Counted from the first letter of the stretch, positions 9,637 through 19,598 are shown. The stretch: DNA of 64,000 nt from Engelhardtia mirabilis (GCA_007751255.1 CP036296.1:6448001-6512000), one strand, 5' to 3'. Made by a program: numbers and translations. Notes: generated from the sequence alone by a model not told the origin.

Positions 9637-10233
9637 GTGACGACCACCGAAGACGGCCCTGAGCTGCGTCGCGTCGTCCGATCCGTCGCGCTCCTCAACC
9701 TCGCCTACTTCGGCGTCGAGTTCGCCGTGGCCCTCGGCATCGGGTCGGTCTCGCTGATCGCCGACAGCGTCGACTTCCTCGAGGACGCTTCGGTCAACCT
9801 GCTGATCCTGGTGGCCCTGGGCTGGAGCCTTCGTAGGCGGGCGCGGGTGGGCATGGTGCTCGCCGGCCTGCTGCTGGTTCCCGGACTGACGACCCTCTGG
9901 ATCGCTTGGGACAAGCTCACAACCCTGGCTCCCCCGCAGCCCGTGACCCTCACATTGACCGCCGCCGGAGCGCTCGCGGTGAACCTCGGCTGCGCGCTGA
10001 TGCTCGCCCGCTATCGACACCACACGAGCAGCTTGACCCGCGCCGCGTTCCTCTCCGCCCGCAACGACGTGCTGGCGAACGTCGCCATCATCGCCGCCGG
10101 ACTCGCCACGCTCCTGGTCGAGTCCGCCTGGCCGGACCTGATCGTCGGGCTCGCCATCGCGCTGCTCAACGTGGATGCGGCGCGGGAGGTCTATCGAGCG
10201 GCGCGCGCCGAACACCTGGCCGCGCTGCCCTGA
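9637..10233 (+). CDS. Short CDF-like membrane protein lacking the C-terminal domain
   Basis: This 198-residue protein starts at GTG 9637, 17 bp after dmeF. It has five or six hydrophobic segments. It resembles the membrane half of CDF transporters: SLIADSVDFLEDASVN in place of the TM2 metal-site helix (Asp where CDFs usually have His) and SARNDVLANVAIIAAG in place of TM5. The cytoplasmic C-terminal regulatory domain and the His-rich loop are absent. Such proteins are usually annotated as 'cation transporter'. Transport activity or a partner role with DmeF is inference. Confidence 0.75.
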   Translation: MTTTEDGPELRRVVRSVALLNLAYFGVEFAVALGIGSVSLIADSVDFLEDASVNLLILVALGWSLRRRARVGMVLAGLLLVPGLTTLWIAWDKLTTLAPPQPVTLTLTAAGALAVNLGCALMLARYRHHTSSLTRAAFLSARNDVLANVAIIAAGLATLLVESAWPDLIVGLAIALLNVDAAREVYRAARAEHLAALP

Positions 10234-10271
10234 ACCGATCGGCGCTCGCCACACGTCCCCCGGCGAGCGAA

Positions 10272-11138
10272 TCAGTCGTCGGCGCCTGCCTGCTCGATCG
10301 CCTTCAGCTTGTAGTACCAGTCATAGGCCGCTTCCTGGGAGCCGCCTGCTCCAGCCTTGCTCTCGTCGTAGGGAGCGATCTTCAAGCCGTAGGTCCCGTC
10401 GCCGTTGAACGCTGGCATCATCGTCGTCGAATTGGACTTCGCCTCACCCAAGTAGAAGCCGTGGCCGACGGGACCCTCCCGGTGAAAGACCTGCCCCTCG
10501 CGAGGGCGCAGCTGAACGGCGCCGTAGAGATCACCGAGGCGATCGCTTTCTCTGGCTGCAAAGCTGATGGATGATCGAAAGTCCACCTGTCCATGAGACG
10601 ACGTGGCCGCCTCGTCGTTCCAGCGAAGCAGGTAGCCCTCGTCGCTTATCTCGAATCCGACAGTCACGCCCTCGCTCCCTACAGAGAACTCTCCGACCAG
10701 CGCTCCATCCTGTTCGCGCACCGACTCCTCGACGAGCTCGGCCTCGAATGCAAGCTGCTGCCAAACGGACGCCCAGCCATGGAGGTCCGGCTCATACCCG
10801 TGGAAGGACTCCAGGTAGATCCCGGCTTCATTCTCGAACCGACCGCCGAGTTGGCCGGTAGTCACCTTCGCCACCTCGACCGCCCCGGTCACTGACTGCC
10901 CTGTCAGGGCAGCTTCTGGAGCGCCGACTGGAAGCTCCGAACTTCGCATCTCGGCTCTCGCGGCCGCAGGGCCGGTGCCGGCGTCACTCAGCGGGACGGC
11001 GTCGCCACGGCCGCCAAGGTACGGGGGCGGCTCTTCGTCGGACTCGATCCCTCGTCGACCGTTGCCGAGCGCCCAAACGACCATGACCATGGCGGCAAGT
11101 GCGAGCCCGCCCCACGCAACCTGCTTGTGCCCCATCAC
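10272..11138 (-). CDS. Membrane-anchored or exported protein, unrecognised
   Basis: This 288-residue protein has one N-terminal hydrophobic segment (about residues 8-26, WGGLALAAMVMVVWALG), then a low-complexity linker to about residue 85. The remainder, residues ~90-280, is a mixed, acidic domain with aromatic strands (GRFENEAGIYLESFHGYEPD, WASVWQQLAFEAELVEE). I do not recognise the family. The base composition is slightly less GC-rich than that of neighbouring genes. It is convergent with the CDF pair, the stops lying 38 bp apart. Confidence 0.65.
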   Translation of the reverse strand: MMGHKQVAWGGLALAAMVMVVWALGNGRRGIESDEEPPPYLGGRGDAVPLSDAGTGPAAARAEMRSSELPVGAPEAALTGQSVTGAVEVAKVTTGQLGGRFENEAGIYLESFHGYEPDLHGWASVWQQLAFEAELVEESVREQDGALVGEFSVGSEGVTVGFEISDEGYLLRWNDEAATSSHGQVDFRSSISFAARESDRLGDLYGAVQLRPREGQVFHREGPVGHGFYLGEAKSNSTTMMPAFNGDGTYGLKIAPYDESKAGAGGSQEAAYDWYYKLKAIEQAGADD

Positions 11139-11265
11139 TCGCCCCCCACTCCCTGTTCCCGACTCTCACGACACCCTGGCCCGAGAGGCGCGGGCTTCGC
11201 CAGTTGAGCCCGCGCGTGACCACATCCCGATTCGTTCGAGCTCGCCAATGACGAACTCGCCCGAC

Positions 11266-13482
11266 TCAGGGAATCGCGACCGTCTCGCCGCCCGAGTCCT
11301 TCGCCAGCCACTCGAGGATCTTGAACTGGCCGCCCACCTGGACGGTGTGAATGATCACGTGGCGCTCCTGGTTCCAGGTGGCGACCTGCTCGCGGATCAT
11401 GCCGGGCTCGGTGATGTCGCCGACGCTGGGCTCGCCGTCGGAGAGCACGACCAGGGTGTCCATCTCGGGGTCGTCGAAGGCCGCCTGTAGGGCCGAATAG
11501 AGGTTGGTGCCGCCGCCGGCGCGCAGGCTGGAGATGTACTCGGACGCTTCGGCCTTGGCCTCGACCGAGCCGCGGGTCAACGCGTCCTTCCAGCCGTTCA
11601 CGTCGAAGGAGAAGGTCAGGATGTTGAACAGGGCGGCGGGGTCCAGGCGCTCGATGGCCAGGTCCAACTGCTTCTTGGCGACGTCCATGCGCTTGGGGCC
11701 CTTCTCGCCGGCGTAGCGCGTGAGGGTCGGCTCCTCCATCGAGCCCGACACGTCGACCACGAAGGTCACGCGTGTGCTCTCGATCCGCAGCCCGAAGAAG
11801 TCGGGGGCCTTGGAGCTCTCCTCCAACCGGCGCCGCTCGCGCTCCTCCTCCAGGGCGCGCAGGGACTTGGGATCGATCGGCTCGAAGTCGCCCTCGTGAT
11901 CCTTCCACCAGGCGGCCCAGGAGCGGCCGTTCTTGGCGAAGGGCTGGCCCGTCAAGCGCCACAGGGTGTCGCCGAAGGCGTCGGCCATGCGGCCGGTCTC
12001 GTTCTGGATCTGGGCGATCATCAACCCGACCACGGCCTTCGTGCGCAGCTTCTCCAGGGCTTCGAGGGCGATCAGGCGCGTCGACCAGTCTTCGTGGACG
12101 AGGGCGGCCTCGAGCTGCGCCATCGACTTCTCCGGCGAACGGCTGCCCAGCACGCGCACCGCTGCGTTACGCAGGCCCTGCAGGTCGGAGCCGGCGAACT
12201 CGATCAGCTTCGCGTTCCAGGCCTCGTCGCCCGTACGCAGTCGCGAGATCGAGTCGATCAACTGGGCGAACTCCGGCTCCGAGTAGTCGTCCGCCTTCTC
12301 GTCGGCGGCGGCCTCGAGGGCGTCGGCCAGGACCTCGTCCAGGGTCTCCAGGAAGGACGGGTCGCCGCGGTCGGCCATGGTCTTGATCACGGCCAGTCGC
12401 ACGGTCATCGACTTGTCCTCGAGCAGCTTGATCAGCGCCTTGCTGACCTTCTTGTCGGAGTAGCCGACCAGCGAGCGGATCGCAAAGAGCTTCTCCGGCG
12501 TGCCGCCCTTGCCCAGGCGCTTGGCGATGTCCTTGAAGATCTTCTCGTCGCCGAACTCGACCACCAGGTCCGCGCAGCCCTGGACCTCTTCCATCGATGC
12601 GTCGCGCCGGCCGCCCTCGTCGACGACTTCACCGATCCAGTCGTCGCGCGCAATCTCGAGCAGCACCCGCGCCGCGGCCAGGCGGTTCTCGGGCCACTCG
12701 TCGCGGCGCTTGAACATGCCCTCGGCGGCGCTGAAGGCCTCTTCGGCGCCGCGCCGGTGCAGCTCTTGCACGGCGGTGCGCCGCACGGTGCGGCTCCAGT
12801 CCTCGACCGACGGGACCAACTCTTCGACGCTCAGCCACTCGGCCAGGGCGATGAACGCCAACTCGCGCACCTCGGGCAGCCGGCGGACCTCCTGCTCCTC
12901 CTCCTTGTCCTTGCCCCGCGGCTTGCCGTCGGTCTTGGGCTCGGTCTCGAGCATGCGCCGGTAGAAGGCCTCGTCGCTGCGCTGCTTCTGCTCGACGTGC
13001 AGCTCCATGGCGCGCTTGCGAACGGCGTCGTCGACGGGGAACTCGACCACCATCGCCAGGTACTCGCGACCCAGGCCGGCGGCATTGGCCAGGGATTGCA
13101 GCGCCTGGTCGCGCACCTCGATCTCTTGCTCCACGGTGGCCACGTCGAGCAGCTTCTGCATCGCCGCCTGCTCCGCCCCCGCGATGCCCCCGAAGCGCGA
13201 CAGGGCCTTCAGCACCTCCAGCCGCGCCCCGAGCGAGCCGAGCACCCGCAGGGACTTGACCAGGGCCTGGGCCGCCGCCGGTTCGCGACTCTTGCCCAGG
13301 GCTCGAATCGTGTCGTAGCCGGCCTCGTCGCGCAGGCTCTCGAGTCGCTCGATCAACTGCTCGGTGCTGAAGCCGGAGACGTCGACTTCATCCTGGCCGA
13401 CGGCGAGCCCGGCGGCGGGCTCCGCGAAGACCGGCTGGCAGAGGGCGAGGGGGCTGAGCAGCAGCAGGAGACGAAGTTGCAT
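11266..13482 (-). CDS. Exported HEAT-repeat protein with C-terminal VWA domain
   Basis: ATG 13482 opens a clear signal peptide (QLRLLLLLSPLALCQPVFA); upstream in-frame codons look non-coding, so 738 residues are proposed. Residues ~50-530 are helical HEAT-like repeats (ALGKSREPAAAQALVKSLRV, LIKLLEDKSMTVRLAVIKTM, LEAALVHEDWSTRLIALEAL). The C-terminus is a von Willebrand A domain with the MIDAS motif DVSGS near residue 575 and a VVLSDGEPS strand. VWA domains bind metal and protein ligands; this architecture is frequent in planctomycete envelope proteins of unknown role. Transcribed away from the next small gene. Confidence 0.85.
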   Translation of the reverse strand: MQLRLLLLLSPLALCQPVFAEPAAGLAVGQDEVDVSGFSTEQLIERLESLRDEAGYDTIRALGKSREPAAAQALVKSLRVLGSLGARLEVLKALSRFGGIAGAEQAAMQKLLDVATVEQEIEVRDQALQSLANAAGLGREYLAMVVEFPVDDAVRKRAMELHVEQKQRSDEAFYRRMLETEPKTDGKPRGKDKEEEQEVRRLPEVRELAFIALAEWLSVEELVPSVEDWSRTVRRTAVQELHRRGAEEAFSAAEGMFKRRDEWPENRLAAARVLLEIARDDWIGEVVDEGGRRDASMEEVQGCADLVVEFGDEKIFKDIAKRLGKGGTPEKLFAIRSLVGYSDKKVSKALIKLLEDKSMTVRLAVIKTMADRGDPSFLETLDEVLADALEAAADEKADDYSEPEFAQLIDSISRLRTGDEAWNAKLIEFAGSDLQGLRNAAVRVLGSRSPEKSMAQLEAALVHEDWSTRLIALEALEKLRTKAVVGLMIAQIQNETGRMADAFGDTLWRLTGQPFAKNGRSWAAWWKDHEGDFEPIDPKSLRALEEERERRRLEESSKAPDFFGLRIESTRVTFVVDVSGSMEEPTLTRYAGEKGPKRMDVAKKQLDLAIERLDPAALFNILTFSFDVNGWKDALTRGSVEAKAEASEYISSLRAGGGTNLYSALQAAFDDPEMDTLVVLSDGEPSVGDITEPGMIREQVATWNQERHVIIHTVQVGGQFKILEWLAKDSGGETVAIP

Positions 13483-13648
13483 GGGTCGTTGCAGGTCGGG
13501 GGGTGAGGCGCGGGACGAGGCTACCCCGGCCCTGGGTCGGCCTGGGGTGGGACTTCCCGGATGCGGGCCCCAGCGGACGTGCCGACCGGCGGGGGCCGTC
13601 GAGTCTAGGGGAGCGCCGCGCCGATAGCGGAGTCCCCCGAGACCTCGA

Positions 13649-14071
13649 ATGGACCACGCACAACCCCAGACCACTTCAGGGACGCCGCCCACGGCGCGCC
13701 TGAGGACCCTATTCGGCAAGCTCCGCGACCTGGACCTGCGCGTGGGGCGCATCGCCGTCGCCACCGGCCTGGAGGTGGTCCTGGAGGGCTGCGCCAGCCT
13801 GGACGACTCGGCCGGGCGCCCCCTGCGCTACCGCCTGCGGAGCTGCCGGGGCGACGCCCACCTGGAGCTGCGCCTGGTGGACGGGATGATCGAGCTGGAG
13901 CGCCAGGACGACCAGGGCGAGGTCCTCGGCTCGCGCCGAGTCGAGCTGGCCGGCGGCGCCGAAGGCCCGGTCACCGCCGCCTCGATCCAAGCCCGCATCG
14001 ACCCCGACGCCGCCGACGCCCGCGAGACCGAGCGCTTCCTGCGCCGGATCGTGCGCGCGGCGTTCGTCTGA
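13649..14071 (+). CDS. Small protein, unrecognised
   Basis: This 140-residue protein starts at ATG 13649 and has no signal peptide or membrane segment. It is predicted to be mixed alpha/beta, with several strands rich in charged residues (YRLRSCRGDAHLELRLVDG, ELERQDDQGEVLGSRRVEL) and a C-terminal helix. Codon use (strong GC bias in third positions) supports it being real. It is convergent with the next gene, with 6 bp between the stops. No function can be assigned. Confidence 0.6.
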   Translation: MDHAQPQTTSGTPPTARLRTLFGKLRDLDLRVGRIAVATGLEVVLEGCASLDDSAGRPLRYRLRSCRGDAHLELRLVDGMIELERQDDQGEVLGSRRVELAGGAEGPVTAASIQARIDPDAADARETERFLRRIVRAAFV

Positions 14072-14077
14072 GCGCCG

Positions 14078-14626
14078 TCAGCGCTCTGCCACGTAGGTCT
14101 CCAGCCAGCGCAGCTCGTCGCGCTGGGCGTAGATGGCCGCGAACTCGTCGCGGTCGAGGGTCAAGGTCAAGGCCACCGGGTCCGAGCCGCGCGCCTCGGC
14201 GGGGTCGTGAACCACGCGGGTGATCAGGGTCGGATCCGCGTCGGGGTCGAGGGGCACCAGGCCGCCGCGGGCGAACAGGGTGCGCTCGCCGTCGCCCCGC
14301 GCGCGGACCAGGTTGAAGGCCAGGTCGCAGGCCGCCGTGAAGCCGCCGCGCAGGCGGGTCAGCTCGGCCTCCAGGCCGGGACGATCGAACCCGCCGTAGC
14401 GGGCCAGCAGGTCCGGAGAGGCCTGCTGCTGGCGCTCCAGGTCGTCGGGGGTCTCGAGCACGATGTAGACCGAGCGCTCCGGCGGGCGCCCCAGGCCCAG
14501 AAAACGCAGGACTTGGTCGCCGAACTGCCACCAGCCAGCCCCGCCGAGGAGCACGATCGCGGTCCAGATCGCCCGCCGCCGGGCGGAGAGGGGCCACAAG
14601 AGGACGCGGAGGAGGAGGCGGAGCAC
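14078..14626 (-). CDS. Single-pass membrane protein, unrecognised
   Basis: This 182-residue protein has an N-terminal basic/hydrophobic stretch (LLRVLLWPLSARRRAIWTAI, membrane segment about residues 18-36). A soluble domain follows containing SVYIVLETPDDLERQQQ and an Asp-rich C-terminal half. I do not recognise the family. An N-in, C-out topology is likely. It is divergent from the large lipoprotein gene starting at 14768. Confidence 0.6.
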   Translation of the reverse strand: MLRLLLRVLLWPLSARRRAIWTAIVLLGGAGWWQFGDQVLRFLGLGRPPERSVYIVLETPDDLERQQQASPDLLARYGGFDRPGLEAELTRLRGGFTAACDLAFNLVRARGDGERTLFARGGLVPLDPDADPTLITRVVHDPAEARGSDPVALTLTLDRDEFAAIYAQRDELRWLETYVAER

Positions 14627-14767
14627 GGTCTCGGAGGTGGGGCGTCGTGGAAGCGCGCCCGGGATTCCAGGTGAACGCTGGGTAACGAGTGGTGCCGCCG
14701 GTGGCGCCTCTCGCGAGGTGGTCTAAGGTTAGGGGCTCCCCTCGTCCCGAGCGAACCTCCCATACCC

Positions 14768-17584
14768 ATGCCCTCGACCCAGCGCCGGCCCCGTTCGGCC
14801 TTCCGCATCGCCTCCGTCGCGTCCCTGACCCTGCTCGCAGCCTGCGGAGGAGGAGGCGGCGGCGACTCCAGCGGCCCCGGCGGCACGCCCCAGCCGATCC
14901 AGCTCGCCAGCCTCTCGGGCGTCGTGGTGCGGCCCGGCGGTTCGGGGATCGAGGGCGCGACAGTGCGGCTCGGCAACTTGGTCGTGGAGACCAACGCCGA
15001 CGGCGCGTTCGTGATGGGCTTCCCGGAGGCACTGCCCAGCAAGAACGTGGTGCTGACCGTCGATGGCGAGCCCGCGGAACTCGTGGGCGAGAGCTTCGGC
15101 ACCGAGCGCTACGGCTTCACGGTCTCGGCGACCGACGAGCGGCCGACGGTCCCGAGCACGATCGTGCTACCCGACCGCAACAGCCCCGACGGCGACAGCG
15201 CCACGCTCACGATCAACGGCAGCGGCCAGGTGCAGAACGGCACGATCCTCAACGGCGGCGGCGACCTCTCGCTGGTCATCGCCGCGGGTACGGTGGTGTC
15301 GATCGCCGGCAAGGCCGCGCCCACCGGGCTCGAGGTCTCCATGGTGCGCGTGGACGGCGAGGAACTCGGCCACCCCCTGCCGTCGAGCATCGCGGCGGCC
15401 GGCTTCGCCGCCATCGGTCCGACCGAGGCGCGCTTCAACCCGGTCGGTGGGCTGAGCGGCCTGAGCGCGGTGCTGCCCAACGAGATGGGCTTCCCGCTCG
15501 GCACCGTCGTCGACATCTGGGCCTGGGACGGCGACAGCCTCGCGTGGGTCAACCGCACCGCGCAGACCGGGCAGTCGGGTCTGGTGATCAGCGTGCCCGG
15601 CGGCGGCACGGGCATCCAAGCCATCGGCGTGGTCGTCGAAGGCGGCATCTACGCCGGCGGCCTGATCGCGAACAACGGTTTCTCGACCACCATCTCCGGT
15701 CGCCTGCTGAACACCGATGCCCAGCCGATTCGCGACGCCACCGTGGCCCTCGCGACCGGGCAGTCGGGCCTGACCGACGAAGACGGGCGCTACAAGATCA
15801 CGGGCGTGCCGGCCTTCAACTTCACCGCCGCGCTGGGGAGCATTCCCACGCCGGTGCCGGTGGCCGTGGGCTACCGCATCTCGACCGCGGCGGAGGACGG
15901 TGCCCTGGTGCTGCCGAAGGCGTCGGTGCCGGCGATCGGCATCACGCCCGGGGGCACCACCAACGTCGGCGACACGACCTTCTCGATCCCGAAGGTCGGC
16001 GCGCTCGTGGGCGTGCTCACCGGCGAGCAGGAGATCCCCGGCACGCCGGTGACCCTGGTCGGACCGACGGGCAGTGAGTTCATCACGGTCGGTGAGAGCA
16101 ACCAGTACTTCCTCCTGAACCTCGAGCCCGGCTTCTACACCTCGAGCACGGTCTTCGCGGCCGGCGGCAACCCGGTGTACGCGTCGGCGGTCGTGACCGA
16201 AGGCCAGACCAGCGCGGTGACCCTGTCGCCCGAGGGCGGCACCGGCTCCCAGAACGTCAGCGTGTTCGTGGGCATCGAGGACGGCGCGAGCACCACGCCC
16301 CTGGTGCCGGCGCCCGGCGCGCAGGTGCTGCTGTTCGGGACCGACGCCGGCTCGGAGCAGGGCGTGCTGCGGACCACCGACGCGTTCGGCCTGGCGAGCT
16401 TCCAGGGTGTCGACGGGCCCTTCGTGGTCAGCGCCGAGTCGACGGCGATCGTGAGCGGCGCCAGCCGCCGTCTGACGACCACCGCCTATGCGATCACGCC
16501 CCCGGGCGGCTCGATCACCCTGGCCCTGGACGGCGTGACCCAGCCGGTGGTCAACGCGACCCTGCAAGGGACCCTGTCGGACCTGCCGAGCCTGGCCGCC
16601 GGGCAGAGCCTGGAACTCCTGGCCGTGGCCCGCGGCGACGTCGCCGGCGAGCGCTGGGTCGCCTCCACGCCGATCGATCCGGTCAGCGGTGCCTACAGCA
16701 TCGCCGTGCCGCCGAGTCAGGCCCTCGACCTGGCCCTCGTGACCTGCGACAGCGCCATCGCCGGTGCCGACTCCGACCTGGCGCAGATCGTGGCCCTGCC
16801 GACCCACCCGAACCCTGTCAGCGCGGGTGGCATCGGCACGTTCGACGCCTCCTTCAACGACGGCCCGGCGATCGCCTTCGACCAGCTCGTGGACCTGGAC
16901 CTGTCCGGCGGACCGACCAAAGCCTCCACCGCGTCGGTTGCCCTGGACCTGACCCTGCCCGGCGCGACGGGTGTGAATGACACGGTGCGGTTGCCCGTGG
17001 TCCTGGGCGAGCTGAACGCGAACGGCGGCGTCCTGGCCCTGCCGTCGATCGATCCGCTGGTGCTGGCCGGCTACGGCCTGGTGCTGCGCGTGACCGAGGA
17101 GGGCTTCGACGAGGAGCGCTCGGTCGCTTCGACGCCACTGACCGCAGCGACCGGCGGCATCGAGCTGACTTTCGACCAGCCGCCGCTCGTGGACGACCCC
17201 TTCGACGGCGCGACCTTCACGGCCAGCGACCTGGCGGTCGCCGCGCTCGACGTCGACGTGAGCGAGTCCTCAGGCGCGTTGGTGCGCCTGCGCCTGGCGG
17301 CCAGCGGCGCGCCGATCGCCCTGGGCATCGACGAGTCGGTCTGGACCATCTGGGCCCCTGCGAACGACATCCCGGCCTACCTGCCGACCCTCCCGATGCC
17401 CATGTGGGTCTCGGGTTCGCAGGTCACGCTGCAGGCCAGCGTGCTGCGGTCGGAAGACAGCCCCCTGAACCTGGGTCAGTTCGCGGCCAAGGCCCCGATC
17501 CTCGCGGGGCTGGACCTGTCGAAGAGCGAGACCCTGGCGAGCGGGCGCTCCGCGGTCTCGACGATCACCGTCGACGGGGAGTAG
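14768..17584 (+). CDS. Large lipoprotein with carboxypeptidase-regulatory-like repeats
   Basis: This 938-residue protein has a type II signal peptide with lipobox LAAC (Cys at about residue 26) followed by a Gly-rich tether, so it is probably lipid-anchored on the outer envelope. Several beta-sandwich carboxypeptidase-regulatory-like domains follow, recognisable by phrases such as LSGVVVRPGGSGIEGATVRL with NADGAF, and ISGRLLNTDAQPIRDATVAL with DEDGRYKI. No catalytic site is visible, so a structural or adhesive role is likely. The last ~42 residues recur in degraded form at 24184-24302, next to the second ygiQ copy. Confidence 0.82.
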   Translation: MPSTQRRPRSAFRIASVASLTLLAACGGGGGGDSSGPGGTPQPIQLASLSGVVVRPGGSGIEGATVRLGNLVVETNADGAFVMGFPEALPSKNVVLTVDGEPAELVGESFGTERYGFTVSATDERPTVPSTIVLPDRNSPDGDSATLTINGSGQVQNGTILNGGGDLSLVIAAGTVVSIAGKAAPTGLEVSMVRVDGEELGHPLPSSIAAAGFAAIGPTEARFNPVGGLSGLSAVLPNEMGFPLGTVVDIWAWDGDSLAWVNRTAQTGQSGLVISVPGGGTGIQAIGVVVEGGIYAGGLIANNGFSTTISGRLLNTDAQPIRDATVALATGQSGLTDEDGRYKITGVPAFNFTAALGSIPTPVPVAVGYRISTAAEDGALVLPKASVPAIGITPGGTTNVGDTTFSIPKVGALVGVLTGEQEIPGTPVTLVGPTGSEFITVGESNQYFLLNLEPGFYTSSTVFAAGGNPVYASAVVTEGQTSAVTLSPEGGTGSQNVSVFVGIEDGASTTPLVPAPGAQVLLFGTDAGSEQGVLRTTDAFGLASFQGVDGPFVVSAESTAIVSGASRRLTTTAYAITPPGGSITLALDGVTQPVVNATLQGTLSDLPSLAAGQSLELLAVARGDVAGERWVASTPIDPVSGAYSIAVPPSQALDLALVTCDSAIAGADSDLAQIVALPTHPNPVSAGGIGTFDASFNDGPAIAFDQLVDLDLSGGPTKASTASVALDLTLPGATGVNDTVRLPVVLGELNANGGVLALPSIDPLVLAGYGLVLRVTEEGFDEERSVASTPLTAATGGIELTFDQPPLVDDPFDGATFTASDLAVAALDVDVSESSGALVRLRLAASGAPIALGIDESVWTIWAPANDIPAYLPTLPMPMWVSGSQVTLQASVLRSEDSPLNLGQFAAKAPILAGLDLSKSETLASGRSAVSTITVDGE

Positions 17585-17590
17585 CCCGGC

Positions 17591-17674
17591 GTAGGCGTTC
17601 GTACGGTGCCAGGCACGAAACCGCCGCCTCGCCCTAGGCGGCGGTTTCGTGCCTGGCACCGTACGAACGCCTAC
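17591..17674. repeat. Family A inverted-repeat pair, copy A2
   Basis: Two perfect 38-bp arms (17591-17628 and 17637-17674) flank an 8-nt loop. The right arm reads GGCGGCGGTTTCGTGCCTGG and continues CACCGTACGAACGCCTAC. Five outer bases on each side also pair with one mismatch. The element sits exactly between two convergent reading frames, 6 bp after the lipoprotein stop and 16 bp before the stop of the truncated ygiQ copy, so it could work as a bidirectional terminator. Confidence 0.9.
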
Positions 17675-17690
17675 ACCGGGCCGACCGGAG

Positions 17691-18860
17691 CTAACCCGCG
17701 ATGTCGAGGTCGTCCGAGTCCTTCGCTCCAGCGCGGGCGCCGTCGAAGAGCCTGCTCTTGCCGCGGGCCTGCTTGCGGCCCTTGGAGCCGGTCCGGTGGG
17801 CCTGGCGGCGTTCGTCGGCGGCGAGCAGCTCGCGGTAGCGTGGCAAGAGGTCCGTGCGGCCGGAATCGGTCAGCGCCTCCTCGACCTTGCGGCGTCCCTT
17901 CGGGTCCTTCCAGCGCACCAGGGCCTTCTGCTGGCTGCGCTCGCGCTCGGTGCGCGGGACATGGACCTCCTCGCCCGTGAGCGGGTCGCGGCCGGCGGCG
18001 TACTGCACCGCCGCCCGCGTCATCGGCAGGGGGATGAACTCCTGGGCCTGCTCGGGGCTGTAGTTGCGCTCGAGCAGCTTCTCGAAGAGCTGCACCGCCT
18101 GGGCCAGGGTCGTGCCCGGGTGGCCGACGATGAAGTAGTTGGCGAGGTACTGCTCCTTGCCCTGGCTCTCGCAGGCGGTGCGGTACTCCTCCTCGAACTG
18201 CTCGTACTTCTCGAAGCCGGGCTTGTTCATCAGGCGCAGGACCTCGGGGTCGGAGTGCTCCGGCGCGAGCTTCATGCGGCCCGAAGTGTGCTCGCCCACG
18301 AGGGTGTCGTGCAGCGGCAGGGTCTCGCCGTCCTTGCCGCGCAGCATGTCGTAGCGCACGCCCGAGCTCACGAAGGCGTGCTTGACGCCCTTGCTGCGCT
18401 TCACGAGCCCGAGCAGCCGCCGGTAGCCCTCGGTGGTCTTGTCCAGGCGCAGGGCCGGGCAGGGGTCCGGCGTCAGGCAGTCGCGATCGAGGCAAGGCTT
18501 GCCCTTCTCGAGCAGCTTGCAGCCCAGGCCCCACATGTTCGCCGTCGGCCCGCCGACATCGGTGATCGTGCCGCGGAAGTCGACGTGCTCGGCCAGGGTC
18601 GCGGCCTCCTTCAGGATCGACTCTTCGCTGCGGCTCTGGATCGCGCGGCCCTGGTGGAAGGTGATCGAGCAGAAGGAGCAGTCCGCGAAGCAACCTCGGT
18701 GGGTGTTGATCGAGAAGCGCACCGCCTCGAGGGCCGGCACACCCGGCCCCGCGTGGTCGGGGTGCACGTCGCGCCGGAAGGGCAGGTCGTAATAGCTGTC
18801 GACCTCTTCAGCCGTCGAGGGCGCCAGGGGCGGGTGCTGGAGCACCACGCGGGTGCCGTG
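17691..18860 (-). pseudogene. ygiQ: 5'-truncated second copy of ygiQ (radical SAM)
   Basis: About 390 C-terminal residues of a YgiQ-type radical SAM protein are present. They include the CFADCSFC cluster motif and are almost identical to the intact copy at 25191-27110. DNA identity appears complete over roughly 17.76-18.72 kb; a few differences accumulate near 18.73-18.86 kb and in the last codons (C-terminus GAKDSDDLDIAG versus GDGGDMDLAG). The N-terminal ~250 residues, including the start, are missing: homology stops near 18860, where a transposase relic begins on the opposite strand. The minus-strand frame stays open to 19571, but the extra part is antisense of that relic. Probably non-functional. 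Confidence 0.85.
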
Positions 18861-19598
18861 TCCCTGCGCTACATCGACGCGAACGCGATCCGGGCCGGGG
18901 CCGCGACGAGGGTCGCCGACCACGAGTTCGAGAACGCTCGGGCCAACTTGATCCGGTGCTCGCCCCTCTGGCTGACGCGGACCTGGGTCGAGGAGCGCGC
19001 CCTGGCGCTCTCCGGTGAGCGACGCTGCTCGACCGCGGCGGACCTGGCGGCCTTCGGACCGCGGCGCGGTGAGAACCTCGAGTCGCTTTGTGAGTTCGTC
19101 GAGGCCAGGCATCGGCGCGGATTTCGGACCCCTCGAAGACCTCGTCGGGTTGACGCCGACGGAGATCCAACACTGGATGGGCCGCAAGGCGATGCTGGCC
19201 GACGGGACGGAGGTGGGGCTGTGTGTGTGGCGTCGGCGGCCTACGGCGGGCGATCGATCGTGATCGAGGTCGGCGGGGCGAGTGGTGGATCGACCTGGAT
19301 GGCTACACGGGCGGGGTCCGACCTCGTCTCGACGGCACTCTTGCGGGCGCCCTGCGCGCTCCCCTGGCCCGGGCCGCGAACCTCTCCGGATCAGCGTCGT
19401 CCACGCGCGCCGGCGGGTCGAGATCCAACATGCCGCGGTGGCGCGCCATCCCGTCCACGGGCCGCGGGTAGAGCAGACTGCGTCGAATGCCGTCGCGAGG
19501 GGATTGCCGCTCTCGGCGTGATCTGCAGGGTCGCCCGGGTATGCGGCACTTCCCTGCGGGAGCTTCCGCAAGGCATCCGTGACGCGAGCGCCTAGCAG
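18861..19598 (+). pseudogene. Relic of a REP-associated (Y1/IS200-like) transposase
   Basis: Abutting the ygiQ breakpoint, the plus strand reads SLRYIDANAIRAGAATRVAD, close to the (L)RYIxxNPVRAGLV signature after the catalytic Tyr region in RAYT-type Y1 transposases. WLTRTWVEERALAL and FGPRRGENLESLCEFVEAR follow. A frameshift near 19.11-19.13 kb leads into GADFGPLEDLVGLTPTEIQH and MGRKAMLADGTEVGL. A final in-frame piece (CRREGIAALGVICRV to the stop at 19595) could be a C-terminal helix-turn-helix. The N-terminal HUH portion is missing and the frame is broken, so this is a dead remnant. It is relevant because REP-like palindromes occur in the window. The family assignment rests on short motifs. 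Confidence 0.5.
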
